Source: Agrocybe praecox (Eukaryota > Basidiomycota > Agaricomycetes > Agaricales > Agrocybaceae). From it: a stretch of DNA of 64,000 nucleotides. A program made the position numbers and the translations under genes. The stretch covers positions 186,001 through 250,000 of the forward strand of contig OZ024847.1 of assembly GCA_964017145.1 (NCBI GenBank), given 5' to 3'. Below, in pieces: positions 26,041 to 36,389 of the stretch (the first letter of the stretch is position 1; each line of letters starts with the position of its first letter). Under the pieces are notes generated by a model. That model was not told where the DNA came from. It searched no databases and was given only the letters and a program-made list of their open reading frames with translations.

Positions 26041-26965
26041 ATGGATCAAACACCGACGGCCCTTTTCGAAGCCTACGAGCAAGACTTCCAGCATCTCATT
26101 CGTAGCATATCGGAGAAGCTCGATGGGAGCGGAAAGAACCAGCTTGGGGGTATGACTGTATGTGTTACTTTTCGAGAAATACTGTGCTAAACGCATGCCA
26201 TCATTTTCCAGAACAAAAGAAGGCCGCGTTGAGGAAGGTTGAAATTGAGCTTGACGAAGCTGATGATATCGTGCGTTTCTCGGTCATCATAGGGTCATGG
26301 ATGTCTGCTAACATTCAAAGTAGGTATCACAATTGGAAGTGGAAATTCAAGGAATTCCTCAGTCCGTGAAGCAGCCTTATGCAGCGCGTCTGAAACAAGT
26401 CAAGGCCGACCTGACGAAATACAAGAAGTTATCGAAAGAGCAACACTCTCAAGCTGCGCGTTCCGACCTTCTTTCTTCGTACAACAAGTCTGGATCCTCA
26501 AATTCGGACGACCCGTATGGTGAAAGAAGCGACAGGACGAGGCTGCTGGCTGGCACCGAGACTTTGACTGATGGTAGCAGGAGGATAGCAGAGTCGACAA
26601 GCTTGGCCCTGGAAACAGAGAATCACGGTGCAGATATTCTGAGGACTTTGAGGGGTCAGCGAGAGCAAATCGACAATTCCCGGAATATGGTGCGTTGCGT
26701 TATGGCTCTATTAAATGTCAAGAGCTTATACATATCGTTCATACCTTCTTCTCAGTTAACTAGCGCAGATACCCACATTGATAGGGCAAGTGGGACGTTG
26801 AAGGGCATGATTAAACAGTACGTCTCTCTGGGCCCCGTAATTTTGTTGCTTACAAACTCTTCTTTTTTTAGAATGCATAAACAACGTTTTATTCTCAGTG
26901 GGATCGGTGTCTTTTTTGTCGTCCTGGTCCTGACGATCCTGTATTTCAAGTTGTTCCGACGATAG
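26041..26965 (+). CDS. vti1: Vesicle-transport v-SNARE Vti1 (Qb-SNARE)
   Basis: Five exons (26041-26149, 26212-26270, 26324-26689, 26756-26817, 26872-26965) encode 229 residues, the normal size for Vti1. The N-terminal part (ALFEAYEQDFQHLIRSI, then a helical LRKVEIELDEADDI) is the Habc-type three-helix domain. The SNARE motif runs from about residue 130: ALETENHGADILRTLRGQ with REQI around the central Gln layer. It continues through ADTHIDRASGTLKGMIKQ to a basic MHKQR and a single C-terminal anchor (FILSGIGVFFVVLVLTILYF). Vti1 pairs with syntaxins such as Pep12, Vam3 and Sed5 in Golgi, endosomal and vacuolar fusion. Introns are 46-66 nt. This is a conserved housekeeping gene, in contrast with the accessory arrays on either side. 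Confidence 0.93.
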
Positions 26966-27683
26966 AATGTACCTCGGTATGATACCCTTGTTGTAAATTA
27001 TTTCTTGGACAATGCACTGCTTTAGGATACAGCCTGGGCTAAAAATGGATGCGCAGTTGGCCGCTGCCTCCCGTTCTATTTTTTTAACATTTCATAATCC
27101 CTTCGCCAATTCGCAGCCCAAGGCATGTGATACTTGGGGCACATATGGATCAGAAAGGCAAGCTCGCTTGCTAATCTCGCCAAAGGACTTAATTAGCCCA
27201 ATCGGTTTTAATAACATTATACGTATGTACGTTACATGTCTTCATTTCTCCGCCTAAGAAGCCTTTACCGTCGGAATGTGTGATACTTTGTCCGGTGATT
27301 TTCAAGTGTGCCTCCTTATGTCATATCAAGATGAAACGGCGTTGAAACAAGTCAACCAATACCTTCATTTCTCGTGACAGAGGTGCGATTTACACAAAGA
27401 AACCAGTCACTTCAACAGAACAGATATATCAGAATCAGTCGATGTCAACTTACCGAAGCTCGGCAAGATGCGCACCAGTTCGGTCAAGATGTGGATGGGT
27501 GGACCATTCCTACTACTTATGTTCTGATCTAAACTAGTAGGTTGTAGGCGAATTTGGAGAATGACAGGTGGACCCTGGACCGCCTACGGGGAATACGGGA
27601 ATGCGGTGCGTATATATATGTGTGCTCTATCGCTACAGCATCGTTTACCTCCTTCATCTTCGCCGTCAAAAACCCCGTTGGAC
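26966..27683. other. Intergenic, upstream of the ABCG gene
   Basis: No recognisable coding sequence. A reading frame in phase with the ABC transporter extends upstream to 27561, but the ATG at 27684 gives the most typical N terminus. Confidence 0.5.
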
Positions 27684-30600
27684 ATGTCACCCACATCGAC
27701 TTCGTCTGATTCGTTTTCCGCTGAGGAAGCCAAGGCAACTACGGCTTCTGGATCGCTGTTGAGCTTCAAGAATCTCAGCTTTTCAGTGAAGACTAAAAGC
27801 GATGTTGGGTCGAAGTTGTTAATCGATGATATATCTGTGGATATCAGGGCTGGGGAGTTGTTAGCCGTTATGGTATGTTCTGTTACCATTAAAACTTCAA
27901 AAGTCCTTCCCTCGTCACTCAAAAGCTAATTCGATTGCTAGGGTCCATCCGGAGCAGGTACGGCCTCCAAGGCTTGTTAGAAAGTATTGCGATTTTGATT
28001 ACCTGTCTTTTAGGTAAAAGTACGTTGCTGGATCTTATGTCTTTTCGCAAGAACATGTTAGACGGAGGCTCTGTAGGCTTGTTCTCTCATCTCCCTAGAG
28101 GTTTATTGCTAACGTTTATCGCAAGCAAGGTGTATTTAAACAACGAACCGATCGGTCAGAAGACTATGCACGAGATATCCAGCTTTGTCGAGCAGGAAGA
28201 CGCATTATTGGGTGTGCTAACTGTGAAGGAGTCAATTTCGTATGCACTTCGATTACAGTGCGTTATTTCTTTCGTTTTCGATCGTCCTCATTCGTTAATC
28301 ATCATGTTTACGGTGTTAAAAACTACAGCTTGCCCCTTCTTCCCCGAAATCAAGTGAATCAGCGCGTCGAACGGGTAATCAAAGCGTTAGGGCTGCAATC
28401 ATGTGCAGATCAACGTATAGGCACCCCCATATCGAGAGGAATTTCCGGGGGTCAAAAAAGAAGAGTTACCGCTGCTTGTGCGATGGTTACATTCCCGTAT
28501 GTGACCATTTCGTATATATTTCGGTCAATGAAGCAAGATGACTTACTGACCGAAATACTTATCATTTAAATCATCATTTCCTAGACGTATCTTATTCTTG
28601 GACGAAGTTACATCCGGGGTAAGCAGCGCCTCTTTTCTGCATCATATCCATCCATCCACCCATCCACCCACCCGACCCGGAGATCGTTTCCCCAATAGTT
28701 ATCGCAGATAGGCTAACGAATTCTTTTCACTGCCTATTTATCCCATTTAGCTTGACAGCACCTCCGCCCGAGAGGTTGTTTCAGCCATCAGCGCTCTATC
28801 GAAAGCAGAGGGCATGATAGTGATTGCATCGATCCACCAGCCCTCTCTGGAGACGATATCGCAGTTCACAGACGTCGCGTTCTTAGCTGAAGGAAAGCTG
28901 TGTTACTTGGGAAGGGTAGATGAGTTGGAGGAGTTCTTCGAGAAATGGGGCAAACCTGTTGCGCGTTTCGTGAGTCGAATTCATTGACAATCAATTCACC
29001 TTTTACTCGATTGCTGAATAATGAGCCCACAAGACTAATCCGTCAGACCACGCTATGAATTTCCTGAATAGCGATTTCGATCATTCAGGAAACGCGTCGA
29101 GGACCATTAGCGAATTTAGGGAATTTTATTTTTCAACGTGCATGTCAGCCACAACTGCCGAGAAGGATAGACATACCACGGAGGAGAATCAACCACTGAT
29201 ACCCGTTAACGTCAGAACCCCTGAATCCTCCCCACAAGACACATCAGACGCTCATGGCAAGGCTGGCACTCTGGGAACATTATTCTGGAATACGCTTGTG
29301 TTAGCCGAACGGACTTCTGTTAATTATCGAAGGAACCTTCTAGCCTATGGTGTTCGTGCCGGGATGTACTGTGGGATGGGGTTCATGCTAGCGTGAGTAA
29401 ATAATTTCATTTGCATCAACTCCGAACACTGCTTAGCTGGTTTTATTATTAACATATGGACGATCAATAGCGTTATATGGATTCGCCTCGGCACCGCCGA
29501 TTCGACAATCAACGATAGGTTATCTGTCCACTTCTATAGTGTGGCGTTCCTAGCGTTTGTAAGTCCAAAAAACTCTGACATTTCCTTTCAATTACTTAAA
29601 TTGCGTCATATCATCCTAGATGTCAGTAGCTGGAATTCCTTCTTGTAAGCATCCTGTCTTCTTCGGATCTTTTTTGCGTCCTGACTCGCCCCGGATTCCT
29701 TTTTTTAGTCCTGGAAGAACGTTCAGTCTATCTTCGAGAATCCAAAAACGGACTATACACGACACTTCCATTCGTCCTTTCAAACACGCTTGTCAACATC
29801 CCTTTCCTTTTCGCATGCACGGTTTTCTTTACTCTCATTTGCTATTGGGCCATCGTGAGTGCAAGTTTTCATGTTTAATTTCCGGGTACTATTCCTTTCG
29901 ACAAAATTGTCGAATGGTTATCAGCACACAGGAAGTGTAAATGGAACGTTCCTGACTTCTTGACTGTCATCATATCTAGGGACTGCATCATGGGGCAGCA
30001 GCGTTCTTCCGCTTTGTGGGATTTCTCTTCCTAGCTCTGTTGACTGCTGAGACGCAGGCACTTATCGTGGCCTCTCTGCTTCCAATATTCGTCGCGGCTC
30101 TCGCCATTACTGCATTGTGAGTAGTAAGAATAGATGTAGGAGGACCGAACCATGGTGATTTAAAATACTGACATCTCGTTTACAGCCTCAACGGGTTCTG
30201 GATGAGTGTTGGTGGATATTTGTACGTTCTCTTTCTCCCTTCTTGTAGGTCTCGTAGCTGATGTATTTGTTTTTATAGCATCAAAGCACGCTCTCTCCCG
30301 CGTTTCTGGTTCTTCAGTTTCCATTATATGGATTTTCAAAAGTATGCCTTTGAATTGTTAACCAACGTAAGCGTATTTTCTTTCAGTCGTCTCTGTCTTT
30401 GCTATTTCTTCTCCTTCTAGTCAGATTTCAGGGGCCTGAATTTCAACTGCAATACGATCGTTAAAGGGGAATGCTCTTGCGCATATCCATCCTCAACGCC
30501 AGCGACATGCACTGTATCTGGCCAGGATGTCCTCAATTACCTCGATATCGGTGGAGTCTCCTACGCGAAGTGGACAGGAATTCTGGTATCTATCGTGATT

Positions 30601-30708
30601 ATTTATCGTATAATGTGAGTCACTAAAGAAAGATTCCTTGAAACCCTGCTGACTTCAAGTTATCTGCGCTTCAGACTGTATGTATCATTGAAAATCCGCA
30701 CTTCGTGA
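27684..30708 (+). CDS. ABC transporter, subfamily G half-transporter
   Basis: Sixteen exons join in frame into 639 residues: 27684-27872, 27942-27957, 28014-28072, 28130-28257, 28329-28496, 28585-28618, 28751-28969, 29034-29392, 29471-29558, 29620-29644, 29709-29854, 29980-30116, 30186-30221, 30279-30366, 30421-30614 and 30675-30708. The nucleotide-binding domain comes first. Walker A is GPSGAGKST (64-72), the signature ISGGQKRR (169-176), and Walker B ILFLDE with D-loop SGLDS (189-201). The H-loop His lies in ASIHQPS. The membrane domain follows, with about six helices, and a Cys-containing loop (FNCNTIVKGECSCAYPS) before the last helix. NBD-first order and length indicate an ABCG/white-type half-transporter that must dimerise to export lipids or hydrophobic compounds. 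The 16-nt second exon encodes six P-loop codons. The exon 4/5 junction is less certain; I used the acceptor before 28329. Confidence 0.92.
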
Positions 30709-30978
30709 GATACATACATATTGTTGTGATTTTATATGATTGACTCGCATTTCACGCAAACGGAATTAATATTAATCAACACGTACCAAGAGCCAATATT
30801 CAACGCTCATTTAGTGAATCAACGGGCCTATTCAAACAAGTACGTCGTGGAAGCTCCCGATCCTGTTCCTGGGCCGTTGTGGAACCTCGCAGTGACCATC
30901 TTGCTACCGGATGAAAGAACCTTGAGACTAAATATATTTCAGCACAAGACGGAAGGAACATGTAACGGGACAAAAGGC

Positions 30979-31540
30979 TTACGTGACATCCGCAATCTTC
31001 CACTGCTGCAAGTTTCTATGCGAGTGCCACCCCGCTTGAACGACCTTCTTCGCCTTTGCACCATACTCTCCTTGACCTGGTCCGTAAAACATGACTTTTA
31101 CATCATAGTTCTTTCCCATTTCTTTCTTGGCCTCTGCTGCTATTTGTTTTCCGGTGTTCTTGTACTCTTTGGTGCCCTGTTTAAACTTTTTGATACGTTC
31201 TTTCTCTGCTTTAGTGCTTTTGAACTTGGCAAGGCTAAATACAGTTATGATGAGACATGAATGGTATGAGTAATCGCGGAATAGCTTGGCTTACAAGCTC
31301 ATCATACTACGGACGTCAAGGTCTTCGTTCTGCATACTTCGCTCCAACATGATGCGCAGGTCGTTTGGTACAACCTCTCGTTCCTTTATATCACCCGTTA
31401 AGCAACGATATATGAAACTTCCATGTTGGACCTACCACGACATCGCTAGATGCATAACCCTGAACAGAGTACGCGGACACCACACACAAGAAATAACTGA
31501 CAAGCAAAGGGAGCAAGGACACAGTGTGAGAGAACTTCAT
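30979..31540 (-). CDS. Small secreted lysine-rich protein (149 aa), unknown family
   Basis: On the minus strand exons 31540-31436, 31383-31295 and 31234-30979 join in frame. The start MKFSHTVSLLPLLVSYFL forms a typical signal peptide with likely cleavage after CVVSA. The mature part continues YSVQGYASSDVVEREVV, a helical acidic/basic stretch (RIMLERSMQNEDLDVRSMM), then a strongly lysine-rich amphipathic region (FKSTKAEKERIKKFKQGT). The C-terminal block FYGPGQGEYGAKAKKVV ends at IADVT. It has a single Cys, which lies in the signal peptide. No known domain is recognised. It is probably a secreted protein; an effector-like role is only a guess. A TATATAA-like site lies about 125 bp upstream. The gene is convergent with the ABCG gene, 270 bp apart. 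A longer plus-strand frame over the same bases is its shadow. Confidence 0.72.
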
Positions 31541-32268
31541 GGTGGAAAGAAACTTGGCGGTAAGGTAATTTGGAAAAGGTCAACTCTAAAATTATGTGTT
31601 AATGTTAGTGGGTGATGGGAAGAGACCAGCTCGAGAGACTTCACGTCGTTGCGGGCAAGGGTTATATAGCTTTTTTGTCGGCGCTTTTAGTGTACCGGCG
31701 ATTCCTAAGACTAATCAAGCAGCGATCAAGGCGATTTGGAAACACGTTTTGATGTTTTAGTAGGTATTTAAACGACGCGTAGTAACCTCACATGCGGGCA
31801 ATTTTCCTTAAATTTACTTCGTATTCGACACTTGAGCGAGTGGCATCCCGAGAAAGTAATCGAAATATTCAAGTCAATAAAAGATTCCACCGCATTGAAT
31901 TTATGATATTCACAGTGTCCCAGTAAGTTTGAGTAGAGTAAAGTACTCATACGACTGACATTCGCTGAACAAGAGATCCACCGCACAGTCGTCCTATGAA
32001 ACGCCTGTACTTGATATAATCTAATCTGGCCAGGTCAGGGCCACAAATTGCAGGGCCACGCTATTTGCCTGCAGACGAGGTCCAAAAATTTACATCAGTC
32101 GTTCTACAGTTGAATATCTTTTGTGCATTTTCTACTAACAACAGAGCACTCCGGGGTAAATTCACGAAAAACCAAAATAAGAAAATAACAGCGCATGATT
32201 CTCACAACTGTGGCTGATTCTCTGAGCATTGAGTAAGTATTATGTAGTAGAGCGAGCGGAAGTATAGC
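31541..32268. other. Intergenic, nothing recognised
   Basis: Spacer between the secreted-protein gene and the left arm of the inverted duplication. No coherent gene or repeat seen. Confidence 0.5.
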
Positions 32269-33125
32269 ATATCAATCTCACCTAGTACTGGTCATAAGTA
32301 GCAAGAGCAGTGTAGTTCCTGGCAGCGTGCAAGTCGGCAATTGTCTGCGCAGACCCTGTGGTCGCTGGGACCTTAATAGTCCTCAAGCTTCCGTCCTGAG
32401 CTTCGTACTCGAAGAACGTGGGCTCGGCACACTCGGCCTCTGCATTCTCGTTGGCCCTCTCAGCGATGGCGACGGAGCGGCGTTGTGGAGAATGGAACCA
32501 GTTAAGGTGAGTAACACGGGATCCTCCTCCGTTCCAGCACTTGGTGCCAGGACCGAAGACGCTGAATGCAAAATCGGTACATCCTCCACCAGTATATCCC
32601 TGGCCTTGGGTACCAGCTGGGAGGTTATCAAATTGGGCTGAGAACCCGAACCCTGTGGGGAGGGAGCAGCAGACGGCACCGCCATCACTGCACCCGAATG
32701 CAGAGCCGCTGCAGGAAACAGTGCTGGCGTATCCACGGTAGTTGACAGCGAGCACACTGGTGCTGAAGGTGGCGAGAGCGATGAGGGTGGTAAGCTTAAA
32801 TTGCATTGTTGATAATATAACTTGGTTGAGTAGACTAGAACTGAACTGAAATGCTTTGGGTGGTAGTTGTCTGTCGTCTTTCATGATTTCTGTTCGCTCT
32901 TTATACGTTTTTCTGTACGCGCCGATTCATCCATTGACCGCCTGTAAATAGCGGGCAAATTCTCTATTTATAAATATGAACGTTTAGAGGGTGTAGGATA
33001 TTTGATTATCAATTTTTAAAATTAGTTCACCGGTCTTCGACGGGAATTAGCCTCGTACTCCACCCCAGCTTTCTCAACCACAAGTGCTATTTTTATATAA
33101 CTCTGATGAGCGCTCGCTGAAAATC
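32269..33125. repeat. Left arm of an 857-bp inverted duplication
   Basis: This segment reappears as its reverse complement at 35533-36389 with equal length and no difference that I could find. It contains the whole secreted-protein gene plus upstream sequence. Homology stops abruptly at both ends: outside 32269 and inside 33125 the sequences are unrelated to the flanks of the other arm. Confidence 0.9.
32282..32806 (-). CDS. Small secreted cysteine-rich protein, copy 1 (174 aa)
   Basis: A single-exon frame. The start MQFKLTTLIALATFST is preferred over an upstream in-frame ATG at 32884, because it immediately begins a signal peptide (MQFKLTTLIALATFSTSVLA). The mature protein begins about VNYRGYAS and has a cysteine-rich, glycine-rich core: VSCSGSAFGCSDGG, AVCCSLPTGFGFSA, GGCTDFAFSV and TKCWNGGG, seven of its eight mature cysteines. 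The C-terminal half is hydrophilic with an acidic segment and ends LATYDQY. Such proteins are common in agaricomycete secretomes without known function. Predicted translation is identical to the copy at 35852. A TATAAAG lies about 95 bp upstream of the ATG. Confidence 0.82.
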   Translation of the reverse strand: MQFKLTTLIALATFSTSVLAVNYRGYASTVSCSGSAFGCSDGGAVCCSLPTGFGFSAQFDNLPAGTQGQGYTGGGCTDFAFSVFGPGTKCWNGGGSRVTHLNWFHSPQRRSVAIAERANENAEAECAEPTFFEYEAQDGSLRTIKVPATTGSAQTIADLHAARNYTALATYDQY

Positions 33126-34202
33126 TTTCCCCTTCAATATATTTCAGACTTAACTTTATTACCAACTAAAAGGTCACGAAAAGCCTATAGGCAACCAACT
33201 CCGTTCCAGATAAATAAATTCGTTTTCATGCCTTGTAATTCCGACTACAAAGTCAAATCGGCGCCAGATCACGTCTCTAGTATCAAACAATTAGGACAAT
33301 AGATATACGATCAAGTTGTGGTATCTTCAAACAGATATGGAAGTTCAATTACGAGATCTTAGCCTTAGAATCAGGACTCGTCTTAACCTGACGAAAAACT
33401 GCTCTTATTACCCGGTCAGGCCGTAAAACCGGTTACATTATTGCCGGTCATGATATAAATGCTCAAGTAATACTATGCCGATTGTGTGCCGATGGATACG
33501 TACGCTACGTCTAACGTCTTCATGAGTCCAAAATTTATCGGATAAGTAAGCCTCTGCGTGCATCTCTATTTACACAGAGTAGGTCATAAAAATCTAAATT
33601 TTAGGTACTTACTTACACCCGCGCTCTTTCGACGATATAAAGCAAATTGGAAAGGAACTTTTGTTTATTATAGCCACCGCTTATATATTTGAGACTCCGC
33701 CCCGTAAGGTCTCGTCTCTGCCAGCTCCGCTTGGCCCACAACCAACAAGGTTGGTTAGATTCTCCATATACCGATTTATTTCTGGACTAATTCAACGCGT
33801 ACAAATGAGTAGATACTACATTTAGTCACATGGTCGTGGCTACATATACTAGCCTTTGCCCATAGGCTACACATATCCTACATACATATTTTCCTAAGTC
33901 AGTATTATTGTGACTGAGTGCCGAGCTCTGTAGTTCACCACTTTACATCACGTGCTGCAAACGGGAATGGAGCGCGGTCTGACACTCATCTTGCGGATAG
34001 AGTTCCGACAGAACGATCATCTGATTTCATTGAATGTGCTGGAGCCAGTGGGTAATACATATGCGTGGTTTGAAGCCCGCTATTACTAACGATTAACATG
34101 CTTCCGTTCAGTAAAGGATTGAGGGCTTCCGCGACGGCTAGTGTCGTTGTCATTGTGCATTCTGGAATCTAATCAAACCGACGTCGCATCTACGTATGGG
34201 TG
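33075..34202. repeat. Spacer segment duplicated across an assembly gap (left copy)
   Basis: These 1128 bp are repeated in the same orientation at 34403-35530. The left copy ends at the first N of the gap, and the right copy begins at the first base after it. A duplicate that coincides with both contig ends is the expected trace of overlapping, unmerged contigs. No gene is evident inside. Confidence 0.88.
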
Positions 34203-34402
34203 NNNNNNNNNNNNNNNNNNNNNNNNNNNNNNNNNNNNNNNNNNNNNNNNNNNNNNNNNNNNNNNNNNNNNNNNNNNNNNNNNNNNNNNNNNNNNNNNNN
34301 NNNNNNNNNNNNNNNNNNNNNNNNNNNNNNNNNNNNNNNNNNNNNNNNNNNNNNNNNNNNNNNNNNNNNNNNNNNNNNNNNNNNNNNNNNNNNNNNNNNN
34401 NN
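34203..34402. other. Assembly gap (200 N)
   Basis: Exactly 200 unknown bases, a conventional fixed-size scaffold gap. Any frame that runs through it is meaningless. Confidence 0.99.
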
Positions 34403-35530
34403 CAACCACAAGTGCTATTTTTATATAACTCTGATGAGCGCTCGCTGAAAATCTTTCCCCTTCAATATATTTCAGACTTAACTTTATTACCAACTAAAAG
34501 GTCACGAAAAGCCTATAGGCAACCAACTCCGTTCCAGATAAATAAATTCGTTTTCATGCCTTGTAATTCCGACTACAAAGTCAAATCGGCGCCAGATCAC
34601 GTCTCTAGTATCAAACAATTAGGACAATAGATATACGATCAAGTTGTGGTATCTTCAAACAGATATGGAAGTTCAATTACGAGATCTTAGCCTTAGAATC
34701 AGGACTCGTCTTAACCTGACGAAAAACTGCTCTTATTACCCGGTCAGGCCGTAAAACCGGTTACATTATTGCCGGTCATGATATAAATGCTCAAGTAATA
34801 CTATGCCGATTGTGTGCCGATGGATACGTACGCTACGTCTAACGTCTTCATGAGTCCAAAATTTATCGGATAAGTAAGCCTCTGCGTGCATCTCTATTTA
34901 CACAGAGTAGGTCATAAAAATCTAAATTTTAGGTACTTACTTACACCCGCGCTCTTTCGACGATATAAAGCAAATTGGAAAGGAACTTTTGTTTATTATA
35001 GCCACCGCTTATATATTTGAGACTCCGCCCCGTAAGGTCTCGTCTCTGCCAGCTCCGCTTGGCCCACAACCAACAAGGTTGGTTAGATTCTCCATATACC
35101 GATTTATTTCTGGACTAATTCAACGCGTACAAATGAGTAGATACTACATTTAGTCACATGGTCGTGGCTACATATACTAGCCTTTGCCCATAGGCTACAC
35201 ATATCCTACATACATATTTTCCTAAGTCAGTATTATTGTGACTGAGTGCCGAGCTCTGTAGTTCACCACTTTACATCACGTGCTGCAAACGGGAATGGAG
35301 CGCGGTCTGACACTCATCTTGCGGATAGAGTTCCGACAGAACGATCATCTGATTTCATTGAATGTGCTGGAGCCAGTGGGTAATACATATGCGTGGTTTG
35401 AAGCCCGCTATTACTAACGATTAACATGCTTCCGTTCAGTAAAGGATTGAGGGCTTCCGCGACGGCTAGTGTCGTTGTCATTGTGCATTCTGGAATCTAA
35501 TCAAACCGACGTCGCATCTACGTATGGGTG
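34403..35530. repeat. Spacer segment duplicated across an assembly gap (right copy)
   Basis: Same-orientation copy of 33075-34202 at a constant offset of 1328 bp, apparently without differences. It probably represents the same genomic bases as the left copy. Confidence 0.88.
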
Positions 35531-35532
35531 CG

Positions 35533-36389
35533 GATTTTCAGCGAGCGCTCATCAGAGTTATATAAAAATAGCACTTGTGGTTGAGAAAGCTGGGGTGGAG
35601 TACGAGGCTAATTCCCGTCGAAGACCGGTGAACTAATTTTAAAAATTGATAATCAAATATCCTACACCCTCTAAACGTTCATATTTATAAATAGAGAATT
35701 TGCCCGCTATTTACAGGCGGTCAATGGATGAATCGGCGCGTACAGAAAAACGTATAAAGAGCGAACAGAAATCATGAAAGACGACAGACAACTACCACCC
35801 AAAGCATTTCAGTTCAGTTCTAGTCTACTCAACCAAGTTATATTATCAACAATGCAATTTAAGCTTACCACCCTCATCGCTCTCGCCACCTTCAGCACCA
35901 GTGTGCTCGCTGTCAACTACCGTGGATACGCCAGCACTGTTTCCTGCAGCGGCTCTGCATTCGGGTGCAGTGATGGCGGTGCCGTCTGCTGCTCCCTCCC
36001 CACAGGGTTCGGGTTCTCAGCCCAATTTGATAACCTCCCAGCTGGTACCCAAGGCCAGGGATATACTGGTGGAGGATGTACCGATTTTGCATTCAGCGTC
36101 TTCGGTCCTGGCACCAAGTGCTGGAACGGAGGAGGATCCCGTGTTACTCACCTTAACTGGTTCCATTCTCCACAACGCCGCTCCGTCGCCATCGCTGAGA
36201 GGGCCAACGAGAATGCAGAGGCCGAGTGTGCCGAGCCCACGTTCTTCGAGTACGAAGCTCAGGACGGAAGCTTGAGGACTATTAAGGTCCCAGCGACCAC
36301 AGGGTCTGCGCAGACAATTGCCGACTTGCACGCTGCCAGGAACTACACTGCTCTTGCTACTTATGACCAGTACTAGGTGAGATTGATAT
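35533..36389. repeat. Right arm of the inverted duplication
   Basis: Reverse complement of 32269-33125. If the contig overlap is collapsed, the two arms are separated by a spacer of about 1.08 kb. Confidence 0.9.
35852..36376 (+). CDS. Small secreted cysteine-rich protein, copy 2 (174 aa)
   Basis: Encodes the same 174-residue product as the minus-strand copy at 32282-32806, including signal peptide, the VCC-containing core and the YDQY end. The arm carries the same presumed promoter (TATAAAG at 35753-35759), so both copies should be expressed divergently from the shared spacer if both exist in the genome. The 3' flank differs from copy 1 directly after base 36389. No difference between the copies was seen at DNA level, implying a very recent duplication, gene conversion, or an assembly effect. 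Confidence 0.82.
   Translation: MQFKLTTLIALATFSTSVLAVNYRGYASTVSCSGSAFGCSDGGAVCCSLPTGFGFSAQFDNLPAGTQGQGYTGGGCTDFAFSVFGPGTKCWNGGGSRVTHLNWFHSPQRRSVAIAERANENAEAECAEPTFFEYEAQDGSLRTIKVPATTGSAQTIADLHAARNYTALATYDQY

Noticed and set aside
30736..31260. 174-codon plus-strand frame downstream of the ABC transporter
   Set aside because: No start context, splice partner or protein pattern. It is the shadow of the minus-strand secreted-protein gene.
32327..32757. Overlapping frames of 66-124 codons on both strands of the secreted-protein gene
   Set aside because: They are alternative frames of a GC-rich coding sequence. Only the frame with a signal peptide and ordered cysteines is credible.
33084..34630. 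Tandem duplicate frames and frames running through the N gap
   Set aside because: They lie in the duplicated spacer or consist of unknown bases. The duplication coincides with contig ends, so it is not evidence of a tandem gene pair.
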